A stretch of DNA of 64,000 bases, taken from WLMZ01 sp963732585. Its GTDB lineage: Bacteria; Actinomycetota; Acidimicrobiia; Acidimicrobiales; Ilumatobacteraceae. Below the pieces are notes generated by a model, which saw only the letters and a program-made list of their open reading frames with translations, searched no databases and was not told the origin of the DNA. Shown piece after piece: positions 8,349-17,422 of this stretch. Made by a program: the position numbers and the translations under genes. The stretch lies in NCBI GenBank assembly GCA_963732585.1, contig CAVSZY010000003.1, positions 434,001 to 498,000 of the forward strand. The letters run 5' to 3'. Numbering within the stretch: position 1 is the stretch's first letter; each line of letters starts with the position of its first letter.

Positions 8349-9656
8349 GTGGACAAGAAGTTCCGGACGACTATGTGCGCATTTGTGCTCGTTGGAGGTG
8401 TCCTTGCCGCTTCGTGCAGCAGCGACGACCCGGGCACGGCAGCCGAACCTGTCGCAGCCACCGCCGCGCCAGAGGTAACGCCAGCACCGGATCCGACGCA
8501 AGCACCACCGGTAGAGACGACGGCGAGCGCCGAGCCGAACTCGACGGAGGCAACCGACCCGGCCGTGCCCGTCACCGAAGTTGAGCCAGCCGCTGATGAG
8601 CGCGCCTGGAAGGTGATGGTCATCGGTGACGAAACCAGCACGATCAGCTTTAAGGTTCCCGAGGCCGTGCCCGCAGTGCAGGGCGCGTTGTCGTCGCTGC
8701 CCAATGTCGAGGTGCTCCATTGCGACAGCAAAGGCGACACCAACACCGCCCTCGACTGCCAGGAAGAGGCCGTCGACGCCGGTGTCGCCGCAGTCATCGT
8801 GTCCTTCGGTGGCGTCGGCAACGACCAGACGGTGCTGACCGAGGCGGGCATTCCTGTCATCGGTGGCGCTGACGCTGACGCACCGACGGCGTTCTCGCTG
8901 AGCAGTGGACTCGGCAGCTATGCCGGGCTCGGGGTGGCGGCTGGCGCCGCCAAGTGCACCAAGATCGCCACGCTCTATCTCGATGGTGCCGACTTCCTGG
9001 CCAACATGGTGAAGTCCGGTGCTGAGCTGGTGGGCGCCACGGAGGTCGCCCGGTCGGCGATTCCTCAGAACACGCCAGACATTGCGCCTGCCGTTGCGGC
9101 CTTGACGGGATCGGACGCCGATTGCATCTTCTTGAGCATCACACCGACCCAGGCCGTGCAAGCGGTGACCGCACTCAGCCAAAGTGGCACTGAGGCACAG
9201 TTGATCGGCGTCGGCGCGGTCTTCCCGAAAGAGGTAATCGAGCAGCTCGGCGACCTCGCTGAGGGCCTGTACACCTCGGAGATCGCTCTCAACCCGGAGG
9301 ACCCCGATCCGGTGATCGACATCATCGCCGCCGACATGGCCAAGTTCGACGACAGCGCAAAGGTGACCACCGTCGGCATCTTGAGCTGGTCGTCGGCAAA
9401 ATTGCTGATCGACGCATTGCCTTTCATCGATGGAGACGTCACGCCAGCATCGCTGACGGCCGCGATCGAGGGGCTCAAGGACGCGCCCGCAGGCGGAGCG
9501 ATCCATCCGTTCAACCCGGTCGGAACGACCAACCCGATGTTCAGCCGGTTCATGAATCCATGGGGCCTGCTGTATCGGGTGGAGAATGGGATTCCGGTCC
9601 GTCAAACGGAGGAGTTCTTCTCCCTCACCCCCGGCCTCGAAGCGGCATCGTTCTGA
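8349..9656 (+). CDS. ABC transporter substrate-binding lipoprotein (branched-chain amino acid type)
   Basis: The GTG at 8349 opens MDKKFRTTMCAFVLVGGVLA followed by ASCSSDD, a lipoprotein signal peptide with the lipid-attached Cys at about residue 23. A Pro/Thr/Ala-rich linker follows, then a periplasmic-binding-protein fold of the LivJ/LivK type (VMVIGDETSTISF, NTALDCQEEAVDAGVAAVIV, LIGVGAVFPKEVIEQLGDLAEGLY). It is exported and anchored to the outer face of the membrane. The permease/ATPase gene begins 43 bases downstream. The ligand cannot be read from sequence; cognate genes nearby suggest carboxylates or ester-derived compounds rather than amino acids. Confidence 0.85.
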   Translation: MDKKFRTTMCAFVLVGGVLAASCSSDDPGTAAEPVAATAAPEVTPAPDPTQAPPVETTASAEPNSTEATDPAVPVTEVEPAADERAWKVMVIGDETSTISFKVPEAVPAVQGALSSLPNVEVLHCDSKGDTNTALDCQEEAVDAGVAAVIVSFGGVGNDQTVLTEAGIPVIGGADADAPTAFSLSSGLGSYAGLGVAAGAAKCTKIATLYLDGADFLANMVKSGAELVGATEVARSAIPQNTPDIAPAVAALTGSDADCIFLSITPTQAVQAVTALSQSGTEAQLIGVGAVFPKEVIEQLGDLAEGLYTSEIALNPEDPDPVIDIIAADMAKFDDSAKVTTVGILSWSSAKLLIDALPFIDGDVTPASLTAAIEGLKDAPAGGAIHPFNPVGTTNPMFSRFMNPWGLLYRVENGIPVRQTEEFFSLTPGLEAASF

Positions 9657-9699
9657 CCGCAGGCGACGCCACGGGCATTCGAGTGAGAAGCGGACATCG

Positions 9700-12441
9700 A
9701 TGAAGGAGATCATTCAATTCGCTGCACTCGGCATCGGGCTCGGCGGTCTCTACACCATGGCCGCGCTCGGTCTTGTGCTCATCTTCCGCTGCTCCGGGGT
9801 GGTCAACTTCGCGGAGGGGTCAATCGGTATGGTCGGTGCCTACGTGTACTACGAGGTGCACGTGGAGCACGGGGGCAACGTCGTGCTGGCCATGCTGTTG
9901 GCGTTTGCGTCGTCGGCGCTCGTCGGCGTCACCTTTCACCTGCTGATCATGCGGCGCATGCAGGATGCGTCGGCATTGTCGAAGATTGTCGCCACGTTGG
10001 CGCTGCTGGTGGTCATGCAAGGACTGGCAACCCTGCGTTATGGCATCTTCCCGAAACTGGTGCCGTCACTGCTGCCGAATGGGGCGATGAAGATCTTCGG
10101 GGTGTCCGTCGGCGAAGATCGAGTGTTCATCTTTGCCATTGCGGTCGCGCTGACCGCTGGGCTGTGGGTGATCTATAAATACACGGCCTTCGGCGTCGCG
10201 ACGTCGGCGGTGGCCGAAAACCCGCGGGCTGCTGCGGCGTTGGCGATCTCGCCCAACAAGATCGCCGCGATCAACTGGGGGATCGGTTCGGCGCTCGGTG
10301 CGCTGGCCGCAGTCCTGCTGGTGCCGATCACCAGTCTGGAGCCGACGAGCGTGTCGTTTCTTGTCATCCCCGTCTTGGCCGCCGCCGTCATCGGGCGCTT
10401 TTCCTCATTCCCGATCACAGCCGCAGCCGGCTTGTCGATCGGGGTCGCACAAGCACTCGTCACTCGATACTGGCACCAGCCCGGCGCAGCGACGGCGGTG
10501 CCGTTCGTGCTCGTCGCGCTCGTGCTGATCGTGCGTGGCACGTCCGTGGCGACAAAGGACGAACGGTTCGGCCGCATGCCAGCAGTCGGCAGCGGCAAGG
10601 TGTCGCGAGGCCCAGTCGCGTTCGGCTTGATCGCCTCACTGGTGGCCATCTGGTTACTCCTGCCGGAAGATTGGATGGTGGCCTTTCAGGTCCAAATTGT
10701 CGTCGCCGTGCTGTTGATGTCGCTGGTCGTGGTCACGGGCTACGGAGGGCAGGTTTCGTTGGCGCAAGGGGCGTTCGCCGGCATCGGCGCCCTGGTCACG
10801 GCGTGGCTGGTGTCGTCGCACGGATGGCCGCTGGCCCTCGCCGCCCTGGCCGGGATCGCCGCTACCGTGCCCTTTGGCGTCACCCTCGGCATGGCGGGGA
10901 TCAGGACCCGGGGCGTCAATCTGGCTATTCTCACCTTGGGATTTGGGATCGCCATCGAGCCGGTCATCTTCGCCAACCCGGACTACACCGGCGGCTCTAC
11001 TGGCTTCAGAGCGAGCGACCTGACCTTTCTCGGCGTCTCGATCGACCCTGGCGATCAGCCCGAACGATACGCCACGTTTGCACTCGTCATCCTTGCGCTC
11101 ATCGGGTTGATGATCGCCAATCTGCGACGCGGTCGTGCCGGTCGGCGGCTGATCGCGGTGCGTACGAACGAGCGAGCTGCCGCGGCCCTCGGCGTCTCGG
11201 TCGTCGGCGCAAAGCTCTACGCCTTCGTGCTCGGGGGGATGATCGCTGCGGTCGGCGGTATTCTCGGCACGTTCAGCCAACCCATCCTCAGCGTGAGGGG
11301 GTTCGGTGGGCTGAGCTCGCTGTTTACGATGCAGAATGGGGTGATCGGAGGGGTCGGTGTCCTCGGCGGGCCGCTGGTCGGCGGCGGCTTCTTTCCGGGC
11401 ACCATCGGCCAGGAGATGATCGGTTCGGTGTTCGAAGGCAACGCCGCCGTCGTGCTCACGATCATCGCCGGGTTCGGTCTGCTGATCGTGCTGACCGCTT
11501 CCCCTGATGGCTTGGCTGAACTTCAGCGCCGGCAGGTGATGGCCGTGCGCTCACGGTTGCGCCAGCGGCGGTCGGGCCAACGATCGGTCTCGGGGACGGC
11601 GCAACCTGACGCCGCGACCGTTGGCTTGCCCGTAGCGGTCGCTGGGGTGCGAGTGCCGCCGAAGTCGCTGGTGGTCACCGACCTGCACGTGCGGTTCGGC
11701 GGAACGGTGGCTCTCGATGCGCTCTCGCTCGAGGTGCATCCCGGTGAAGTCGTCGGCTTGATCGGGCCCAACGGCGCCGGGAAGTCGACAGCCCTTGAGG
11801 CGATCACCGGTTTCGTTACCTACCAGCGAGGCTCGGTCGAGTTGGATGGCGTCAACATCGATGGCCTGTCTCGCGAGCGACGAGCCCGTGCCGGGTTGTC
11901 GCGTTCGTTCCAGTCGCTCGAGCTCTTCGAAGATCTGACCGTACTCGAGAACCTGCAGACCGCATGCGACGAGCGCGACATGGGCGCCTACCTCACCGAT
12001 CTGGTCAAGCCAGGTCGAGGCCATCTCACGGACGCGGCGCGGGTTGCGATCGAGGACTTCTCGCTGGCGGGCTCGCTCGACACGAAGGTCTGCGACCTCA
12101 GCTATGCGCAACGTCGAACGCTCGCCGTCGCCCGCGCTGTCGCAGGTGGCCAGTCGGTGCTCTTGCTCGACGAGCCGGCAGCTGGATTGGACGACGCGCA
12201 GACCAGGCGTCTCGGTGAAACCATCCGCCGCCTGGCAGCGGATCGCGGCATCGCTGTTGTACTCATCGAGCACAACGTCGACATGGTTCTGCGAACTTGC
12301 GATCGCGTCTACGCCCTTGAGTACGGGCGCCTCATCGCGCACGGCACCCCCGCCGAGATTCGGGCGGACAGCCACGTCATCGAGGCCTACCTCGGCACCT
12401 CGCGGTTCCGCGACGAGGCCAACACCTTGACACCGATCTGA
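9700..12441 (+). CDS. Fused ABC transporter: LivH permease, LivM permease and LivG ATPase in one chain
   Basis: A single 913-residue chain carries a LivH-like permease (about 1-305; GLGGLYTMAALGLVLIFRCS, VVNFAEG), a LivM-like permease (about 320-620; GYGGQVSLAQGAFAGIGAL, GIRTRGVNLAILTLGFGIA) and a LivG ATPase (about 655-905; Walker A GPNGAGKST near residue 689, SFQSLELFEDLTVLENL, LSYAQRRTLAVARAV in the signature position, Walker B SVLLLDEPAAGLD). The signature LSYAQ replaces the usual LSGGQ, as in LivG proteins. With the upstream binding protein and the LivF gene at 7.4 kb it would complete an importer. Start: ATG at 9700 after a purine-rich GAGTGAGAAG. Confidence 0.88.
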   Translation: MKEIIQFAALGIGLGGLYTMAALGLVLIFRCSGVVNFAEGSIGMVGAYVYYEVHVEHGGNVVLAMLLAFASSALVGVTFHLLIMRRMQDASALSKIVATLALLVVMQGLATLRYGIFPKLVPSLLPNGAMKIFGVSVGEDRVFIFAIAVALTAGLWVIYKYTAFGVATSAVAENPRAAAALAISPNKIAAINWGIGSALGALAAVLLVPITSLEPTSVSFLVIPVLAAAVIGRFSSFPITAAAGLSIGVAQALVTRYWHQPGAATAVPFVLVALVLIVRGTSVATKDERFGRMPAVGSGKVSRGPVAFGLIASLVAIWLLLPEDWMVAFQVQIVVAVLLMSLVVVTGYGGQVSLAQGAFAGIGALVTAWLVSSHGWPLALAALAGIAATVPFGVTLGMAGIRTRGVNLAILTLGFGIAIEPVIFANPDYTGGSTGFRASDLTFLGVSIDPGDQPERYATFALVILALIGLMIANLRRGRAGRRLIAVRTNERAAAALGVSVVGAKLYAFVLGGMIAAVGGILGTFSQPILSVRGFGGLSSLFTMQNGVIGGVGVLGGPLVGGGFFPGTIGQEMIGSVFEGNAAVVLTIIAGFGLLIVLTASPDGLAELQRRQVMAVRSRLRQRRSGQRSVSGTAQPDAATVGLPVAVAGVRVPPKSLVVTDLHVRFGGTVALDALSLEVHPGEVVGLIGPNGAGKSTALEAITGFVTYQRGSVELDGVNIDGLSRERRARAGLSRSFQSLELFEDLTVLENLQTACDERDMGAYLTDLVKPGRGHLTDAARVAIEDFSLAGSLDTKVCDLSYAQRRTLAVARAVAGGQSVLLLDEPAAGLDDAQTRRLGETIRRLAADRGIAVVLIEHNVDMVLRTCDRVYALEYGRLIAHGTPAEIRADSHVIEAYLGTSRFRDEANTLTPI

Positions 12442-12487
12442 AACCACATCTGAAACCGCAAATTGCGTCACACGGAGGAACACAGCT

Positions 12488-14575
12488 ATGAACGACCAGA
12501 CCATCGAAGTCGACTCCTACGTCGTTACCGACACCTACTTCGGGGCGCCGTACATCGATCGCGACGAACTGCGCGAGATGCCGCGGCCGCACCGCAACGT
12601 CCACGGAGGGTTCGTGGGGACCGATACCCGCTTCACGTTCTACTTTCCGCCGGCGGAGCTGTACTCGGGTCGCATGTTCCACCCGCTCGAGGGCGCGCAT
12701 GCCGGCCACGAGGAGACCTTCGGCGGTCCGATGGGCGAGATGCTCGGCGGCCTCGCGCTGATTTCCCGCCTCGGCGGATACATGATCGAGTCGAACTCTG
12801 GCCACATCGCCGACGACATCGACGTCAAGGGCGGCGATGATCCGACGTTGTACGGGCATCGGGCAAGTATCGAGACTGCCAGGTTCTCCAAGCACGTCGC
12901 CGCCCAGGTCTACGGCACCGCTCCGCACCATTCGTACGTCTGGGGTGGCAGCGGCGGTGGCCGACGTTCACCACTCTGCTTGGAGTACGGCTCGGGTGTG
13001 TACGACGGTGCGCTTCCGTTCATGGGCGGCGGCGAGATCAAAGCGCACGGCACGACCGAGCGCATCAAGGGTGCCCAGGTGATGTCATTCGCCTCGATGT
13101 TCAATGTGCAGCGCATTCTCAAAGACAAGATGGCCGAGGTCATCGACGCGATGGCGCCGGGTGGCTCGGGCGACCCGTATGCCACGCTCGACACCCACCA
13201 GCGTGAGGAATTGGCGAACTTGTACCGTCAGGGCTACCCGGTGGGCGACGAACCGATGATCGCCGAACCGATGGGTCAGATGTGGCTGTGGACGTCGATC
13301 TCCGACCTGTTGCAGGAGGAGGGACCAGAGTATTTCGAGTCGTTCTGGACCAAGCCGGGCTATGTCGGACATGACCAGCCGGACAACGTGCTCGGCGACC
13401 TGATCGACGTCACCCTGCCGGTGAAGCGAGTAATTCGGGCGAGGGACATCGTCGAGAACCCGGCAGACTTCGCCGCCTCCGGGACGCCGTCGGTGCTGCG
13501 CAACATCGTCTTCATGGGTTCCTTGACACAGACCCTCGACGCGCCGGTGGCGATCGAAGTACCGGGGATCCCCGGCGGTTATCGGCTCGGAACAGGGATC
13601 CGTCTCATGTCCGGTGCTGCCGAGGGCCGCCAACTCTACGCGATGTATGCAGGTGGCGACATCTTCGGCTGTGACGGGCGACGGGAAGCCAACGTCGAGC
13701 GCTTCCGCGGCGTTGAGCCGGGCGATCTGGTGCACATCGACAACCGAGCATTTCTTGCCTTCTGCTACTTCTACAGGCACCACGTGATGGACGACCCGCA
13801 GTTCGACTTCCTGCGGCCCGCGGGCCGCTACACCTACCCGCAACATCCTGTGCCGTTGCAGTCGCCGCTGATGGGTGTGGCCTACTCCGGTCAGTACGAC
13901 GGCAAGTTGCTGTGGGTCCACCACACCCACGATTCATCGTTGTGGCCGCCACAGGGGCTCGTGTATGAGCAGGCCGTGTTGCAAGCGCAAGGTCAGCAGG
14001 GCCTCGACAACAACTTCCGGCTGCGCTGGACGGAGAATGCCGAGCACATCACACCGCTGGTCTTGGCCGCCGCGCCTGGTCGGGTGGCTACGACGTTTTT
14101 GATCGACTACATGCCGATTATCGAGCAGAGTTTGTTCGACCTGGTGGCGTGGGTCGAAGACGGAGTCGTCCCGCCGGGCACCGCCTACGAGATGTTCGAC
14201 GGCCAGGTGATCTTGCCACGCGACGCTGCGTCACGTGCCGGTATCCAGCCGGTTGTTGCGGTCACGGCCAATGGTGCAACGCGAGCAGACATTGCTGTCG
14301 GTGATGTCGTCACCTTGAACGTGCAGGCCGAGATGCCGCCTGGGGCGGGCAAGTTCACCGCACTCGAGTGGGATTTCGACGGAAGCGGTGCCTACCCCGA
14401 GCGCGAGCAGCAAGATGGAACGTCGACGACGCTCAAGTCATCGACGACGCACACGTTTGACGCGCCGGGAACCTATTTCGTGACCGCGCGGGTGTTGGCC
14501 CATCGCGATGGCGACACGACGACACCGTTCCGTCAGGTCGCCAACCTGGCGCAGGCGCGTATCGTGGTGACATGA
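12488..14575 (+). CDS. Large alpha/beta hydrolase-like protein with C-terminal PKD domain
   Basis: The 695-residue protein contains HHSYVWGGSGGGRRSPLCLE, a nucleophile elbow with Ser155 reminiscent of tannase/feruloyl-esterase and other alpha/beta hydrolases, and later AYSGQYDGKLLWVHHTHDSS and FLIDYMPI. Residues from about 585 form a PKD-like beta sandwich (IAVGDVVTLNVQAE, LEWDFDGSGAYPE, HTFDAPGTYFVTARV). No signal peptide is visible, which is unusual for a PKD-bearing enzyme. A GGAGGA motif precedes the ATG. It follows the ABC transporter by 46 bases and is probably co-transcribed, so it may act on the imported compound. Catalytic activity is inferred from the elbow only. Confidence 0.65.
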   Translation: MNDQTIEVDSYVVTDTYFGAPYIDRDELREMPRPHRNVHGGFVGTDTRFTFYFPPAELYSGRMFHPLEGAHAGHEETFGGPMGEMLGGLALISRLGGYMIESNSGHIADDIDVKGGDDPTLYGHRASIETARFSKHVAAQVYGTAPHHSYVWGGSGGGRRSPLCLEYGSGVYDGALPFMGGGEIKAHGTTERIKGAQVMSFASMFNVQRILKDKMAEVIDAMAPGGSGDPYATLDTHQREELANLYRQGYPVGDEPMIAEPMGQMWLWTSISDLLQEEGPEYFESFWTKPGYVGHDQPDNVLGDLIDVTLPVKRVIRARDIVENPADFAASGTPSVLRNIVFMGSLTQTLDAPVAIEVPGIPGGYRLGTGIRLMSGAAEGRQLYAMYAGGDIFGCDGRREANVERFRGVEPGDLVHIDNRAFLAFCYFYRHHVMDDPQFDFLRPAGRYTYPQHPVPLQSPLMGVAYSGQYDGKLLWVHHTHDSSLWPPQGLVYEQAVLQAQGQQGLDNNFRLRWTENAEHITPLVLAAAPGRVATTFLIDYMPIIEQSLFDLVAWVEDGVVPPGTAYEMFDGQVILPRDAASRAGIQPVVAVTANGATRADIAVGDVVTLNVQAEMPPGAGKFTALEWDFDGSGAYPEREQQDGTSTTLKSSTTHTFDAPGTYFVTARVLAHRDGDTTTPFRQVANLAQARIVVT

Positions 14576-14604
14576 CCTTGCCGCTTGTGACAGGACATTG
14601 ATCG

Positions 14605-15180
14605 GTGGCGCGTAAACCCAAGAAGGGTTCGGTATCTGAGGACGGTTTGACCGAGGAAGCGATCGTGAAGGCCGCTCGGCTGATCGTCGCGCAATCGGGA
14701 ACAAGCGGGCTGACGATGCGTCGGCTGTCCGACGATCTCGGCGTCGCCCTCGGTGCGACCTATCACCATGTGCCGAATCGCCAAGCGCTGCTGCGGCTGA
14801 TCGCCAAGGACATCGATCGTGACCTTGTCTTGCCTGAGCTCGGCGCGCGGGAGTGGATCGACCAGGTCAGCCAGGTCATCCTCGGCTACGCCAGGCTCGT
14901 CAGCGCGCACCCTGGGATGGCGGCCGAAATCGCCCGCCACCCCGTTGAGATGACGCCGATCAGCCTCAATCGGTTCCTCGCAGCGACGCTGCGCAATGAG
15001 GGTTTCTCCCAACAGGACACCGATGCCGTGATGGCCGCGCTGTTCTTCTATGTCGGCGGGTTGATGCTCGTCGCTCCCGGCGGAGCGTCACATCTCGGCG
15101 AGCGAGATCTGGCCACCTTGGGCCACTTCGAGGCCGGCTTGCGCATCTTGTTGTTGGGATTCGACAGGGCTCGCAAATAG
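14605..15180 (+). CDS. TetR family transcriptional regulator
   Basis: The 191-residue protein has the N-terminal TetR DNA-binding domain: EEAIVKAARLIVAQSGTSGL then MRRLSDDLGVALGATYHHVPNRQALL (helix-turn-helix, about residues 15-62). The rest is a helical ligand-binding domain. It starts with GTG at 14605, 29 bases after the hydrolase, and ends the transporter-hydrolase gene group, so it is a good candidate regulator of that group; the inverted repeats at 8280-8327 are possible targets. Its 3' end overlaps the convergent PIN gene. Confidence 0.88.
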   Translation: MARKPKKGSVSEDGLTEEAIVKAARLIVAQSGTSGLTMRRLSDDLGVALGATYHHVPNRQALLRLIAKDIDRDLVLPELGAREWIDQVSQVILGYARLVSAHPGMAAEIARHPVEMTPISLNRFLAATLRNEGFSQQDTDAVMAALFFYVGGLMLVAPGGASHLGERDLATLGHFEAGLRILLLGFDRARK

Positions 15181-15669
15181 GCCCAGTCGGATCACGTCGA
15201 CTGAGGCCACACCGTTACTGCAGGCTTGCCGCGACGCCTGACGGGTCCAGATTGAACCGTCGCTTGCGGGCAGCGGGATGACATCGCCCTGTTCATCGAT
15301 CATTGCGTCGAGTAGCGGGCCGTCGCTCGTGGCGAGTGCCGCGCCACGATCCAGCGCAAGGGCCGCAGCGCAGCAGTCGGCCAGGCTGAGCGGCCGCTGG
15401 ACACGGTGGTAGTGGCGAAGTCGAAGGCTCGCTGCTTCGAGGGCGAATTCTTCGTCGAGTCGAGTGAGGTGAATGTTGAGCTCGATGATGTCGGCAAACA
15501 CAGCCGATGGCGATGCGCTGCGGGTGCGCCCGATGAAGTAGGCGACCTCAGCGAGGTTCGCTGTCGAAAGCAAGATCTGTTGCCCGCTGGTGATCAGGTC
15601 TCGCACGAGAGCGGCACCGGGCTCGTTGGTGGCATAGGCGATGAACGCCTGGGCATCAAGGACGATCAA
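15088..15669 (-). CDS. PIN-domain ribonuclease toxin (VapC-like) with unusual C-terminal extension
   Basis: The frame opens LIVLDAQAFIAYATNEPGAA, with the first acidic residue of the PIN active site, then NLAEVAYFIGRTR (conserved Glu), LSLADCCAAALAL (Asp) and ALATSDGPLLDAM (final Asp). PIN toxins cut RNA. The PIN fold would end near GSIWTR; the reading frame continues about 55 residues beyond it, into the antisense of the tetR 3' end, suggesting the original stop was lost. The likely start is TTG at 15669, just upstream of the antitoxin's stop (overlap), typical of antitoxin-toxin pairs. Confidence 0.75.
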   Translation of the reverse strand: MIVLDAQAFIAYATNEPGAALVRDLITSGQQILLSTANLAEVAYFIGRTRSASPSAVFADIIELNIHLTRLDEEFALEAASLRLRHYHRVQRPLSLADCCAAALALDRGAALATSDGPLLDAMIDEQGDVIPLPASDGSIWTRQASRQACSNGVASVDVIRLGLFASPVESQQQDAQAGLEVAQGGQISLAEM

Positions 15670-15896
15670 ACCGAGCCTCGCGTTCGGCGTCTTCCTCTCG
15701 GGTGATCCGGCGCATCTCGTCCGTGGACATTGCGCCAGCAAGTGCGTATTTGCCCATCAGGCGATCGGCGGCATTCGGGTCAAACGGGCGCACGAGAAGG
15801 CCGTCGGGGGTGTCGATCACGACAACCCTGTCGGTCTGCCAGCGACGACGCACGTCGGCCGGGATCGAGAATCTGTCCGCCTTGCGTGACCTTCAT
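15656..15896 (-). pseudogene. AbrB/MazE-type antitoxin with a +1 frameshift
   Basis: From an ATG at 15896 the frame reads MKVTQGGQI; after about 15870 the next frame continues SIPADVRRRWQTDRVVVIDT, PDGLLVRPFDPNAADRLMGK, ending AEREARFDRP. Joined, these form a typical SpoVT/AbrB swapped-hairpin antitoxin of about 80 residues. One extra base at the junction (ATT-C-TCG) breaks it. It lies directly upstream of and overlaps the PIN toxin. A GTG at 15853 could still express the C-terminal part. The lesion may be real or a sequencing error. Confidence 0.7.
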
Positions 15897-16011
15897 GAGT
15901 GTGAGTGACTGCATATTGATTACAATATCAAATGTCTAAATGGCATTGGCTGTCTGGCGAACTCGGCGCCTATGATTTTGCCGGGACCGACGCGAACGGA
16001 GGTGCAGGCCG

Positions 16012-16491
16012 ATGGCCAGCAAAGGAAACCGGAATCATAAGTACACGGTGCACGGGGACGGGATTGACACGCTCCGGCAGGGTCTGATCGCGTTGGACAT
16101 GCCGACATCCCGCCAGGCCGAGGCGCTGGCGATCGTACGGGATGTGTTCGAAGCGAATAGCGTCACCGACTTCCGCTGGTACAAGCCAGCAATCACCAAT
16201 GAACTGGCGTGTTACTGGGATGACGCAGAGCAGAACCTGCTTTGGGTGACGGTCAGCGAGGTGCATGTCTTCGCTGACGAAACGCTCGTCAAGCATCCGC
16301 AGCGCCCAGTGAACTGGCAAAAAGAGGAGGGCGTCTACGTTGGTTGGATGTTGCCGGGCGCGCTTGCGGGCACCGGGGGCGGCGCCCGCAAGACCGAGGC
16401 CCCCTATTCGCTCTGCCCCACGGGTATCCGCCGAGCTGTTGGCGAACTGTGCCCCGACTGCGAGATCGTCCACCCGACCAAATCTGCCTGA
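16012..16491 (+). CDS. Conserved hypothetical protein with C-terminal cysteine cluster
   Basis: The 159-residue protein begins MASKGNRNHKYTVHGDGIDT and includes SRQAEALAIVRDVFEANSVTDFRWYKPAI and a Trp-rich WYKP...YWDD...LLWVTVSEVHVFADE core. The end carries four cysteines (LCPTGIRR, GELCPDCEI), a plausible zinc-binding arrangement. I recognise no named family. It stands alone, with a GGAGG-containing leader (AACGGAGGTGCAGGCCG) upstream. Codon use looks like that of neighbouring genes, so it is likely expressed. Confidence 0.7.
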   Translation: MASKGNRNHKYTVHGDGIDTLRQGLIALDMPTSRQAEALAIVRDVFEANSVTDFRWYKPAITNELACYWDDAEQNLLWVTVSEVHVFADETLVKHPQRPVNWQKEEGVYVGWMLPGALAGTGGGARKTEAPYSLCPTGIRRAVGELCPDCEIVHPTKSA

Positions 16492-16513
16492 GGGTCGACA
16501 AATGTGGGCAAGG

Positions 16514-16963
16514 TCACGCTGAGACCGCCTCACCATCGAGCGCGCAGACCAGGCCCCGTGCGGCTCGATCGGCGATGCGCTTGAACATCGGCTTGAGCGC
16601 GAAGTCGGCACATCCGAAAGGGCCGTTCAGCTTCAACACGGCGTCGTAGGTGACCAGGCAACGCGAAGCGGAGTCCGTCAAGACCGAGATCGTGTCGATC
16701 GAGGTGAGCAGACGACTGCGGGCCTCGACGCGCACCGTGCGCGGTTCGTCATAGTCGACGGTTTCGTACCGGAGGGTGAGCTCGCGGGGCCCGGCTGCCA
16801 CGACCACATCGAAGGAGGCATTCGGTCCGCCACCCGAACCCTCGACCTGGCTGACGCGCTTGACACCCGGATCCCATTCGGCGAAGTTGCGCAGGTCGGC
16901 CATGTAGGCGAACGCGGCGTGAGGTTCGCGAGAGGTGCGGACGGTGACGGTGTAGTGAGCCAT
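16514..16963 (-). CDS. SRPBCC (polyketide cyclase/START-like) family protein
   Basis: The 149-residue protein starts MAHYTVTVRTSREPHAAFAY and continues MADLRNFAEWDPGVKRV, the characteristic opening of the SRPBCC fold, ending with a long C-terminal helix (PMFKRIADRAARGL). Members bind hydrophobic ligands or carry out cyclase/dehydratase chemistry in the cytosol; no catalytic residues can be assigned. It is convergent with the preceding hypothetical gene. Confidence 0.85.
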   Translation of the reverse strand: MAHYTVTVRTSREPHAAFAYMADLRNFAEWDPGVKRVSQVEGSGGGPNASFDVVVAAGPRELTLRYETVDYDEPRTVRVEARSRLLTSIDTISVLTDSASRCLVTYDAVLKLNGPFGCADFALKPMFKRIADRAARGLVCALDGEAVSA

Positions 16964-17422
16964 GTCGGCTGAGTCCTTACATTCGGTTGTCTAACCGCCA
17001 GCGCAAAGCGGCCGCTCCAGTACTTGTCGCATTGATCAATACGTCGGCAACCGCCCTGGTAGATGCAGTCAGCCGCCGGTCAACGTCGCCGTCGTCGGCT
17101 TTCTTGGCACTCGCTGCGGCGGCCAGGCTGGCAAGTACTGCGTCACCGCAACGCCGACCGGAGAACAACGCACCTTGAATCGAGCCGGTGTCGCGGTGAT
17201 CGCCGCAGATCGGCGCAGATCAAGTCACTGTGAACACGTTCGAAGTAGTAGTACGCCATTCTGGGAGGCGGCGAAAACTGCCTGACCGTGAGGTAAGCAA
17301 ATTGCTCACGATGAACTGCAATCCGCTCGATCGGCCGTGGCTGCCTCACGATCTCCTTCGGGCGGCGACGGCTCGCGAAATCGTCGGTCGCCTACGCTGC
17401 CAGCCCCGGGAACATCGTGATC
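16964..17422. other. Mostly non-coding stretch with decayed glycosidase pieces
   Basis: No convincing gene is present. Short frames on both strands at 16977-17178 are Ala-rich and do not resemble any family. Two short blocks (17208-17257 and 17314-17336) match the GH43-like locus at 26 kb and are listed separately. Confidence 0.6.
17208..17336. repeat. Internally deleted copy of GH43-like gene region (pairs with 26138-26187 and 26819-26841)
   Basis: Bases 17208-17257 match 26138-26187 at 49 of 50 positions, encoding the peptide YYYFERVHSDLICADL on the reverse strand. Bases 17314-17336 match 26819-26841 at 22 of 23. In the 26-kb copy these blocks are about 630 bases apart, here about 57, so this copy has lost the intervening 5' part of the glycosidase gene. 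It is a fossil duplication with no intact frame. Confidence 0.75.

Noticed and set aside
8325..9713. Minus-strand frame of about 460 codons opposite the binding-protein gene
   Set aside because: Composition and lack of motifs mark it as a shadow of the lipoprotein gene.
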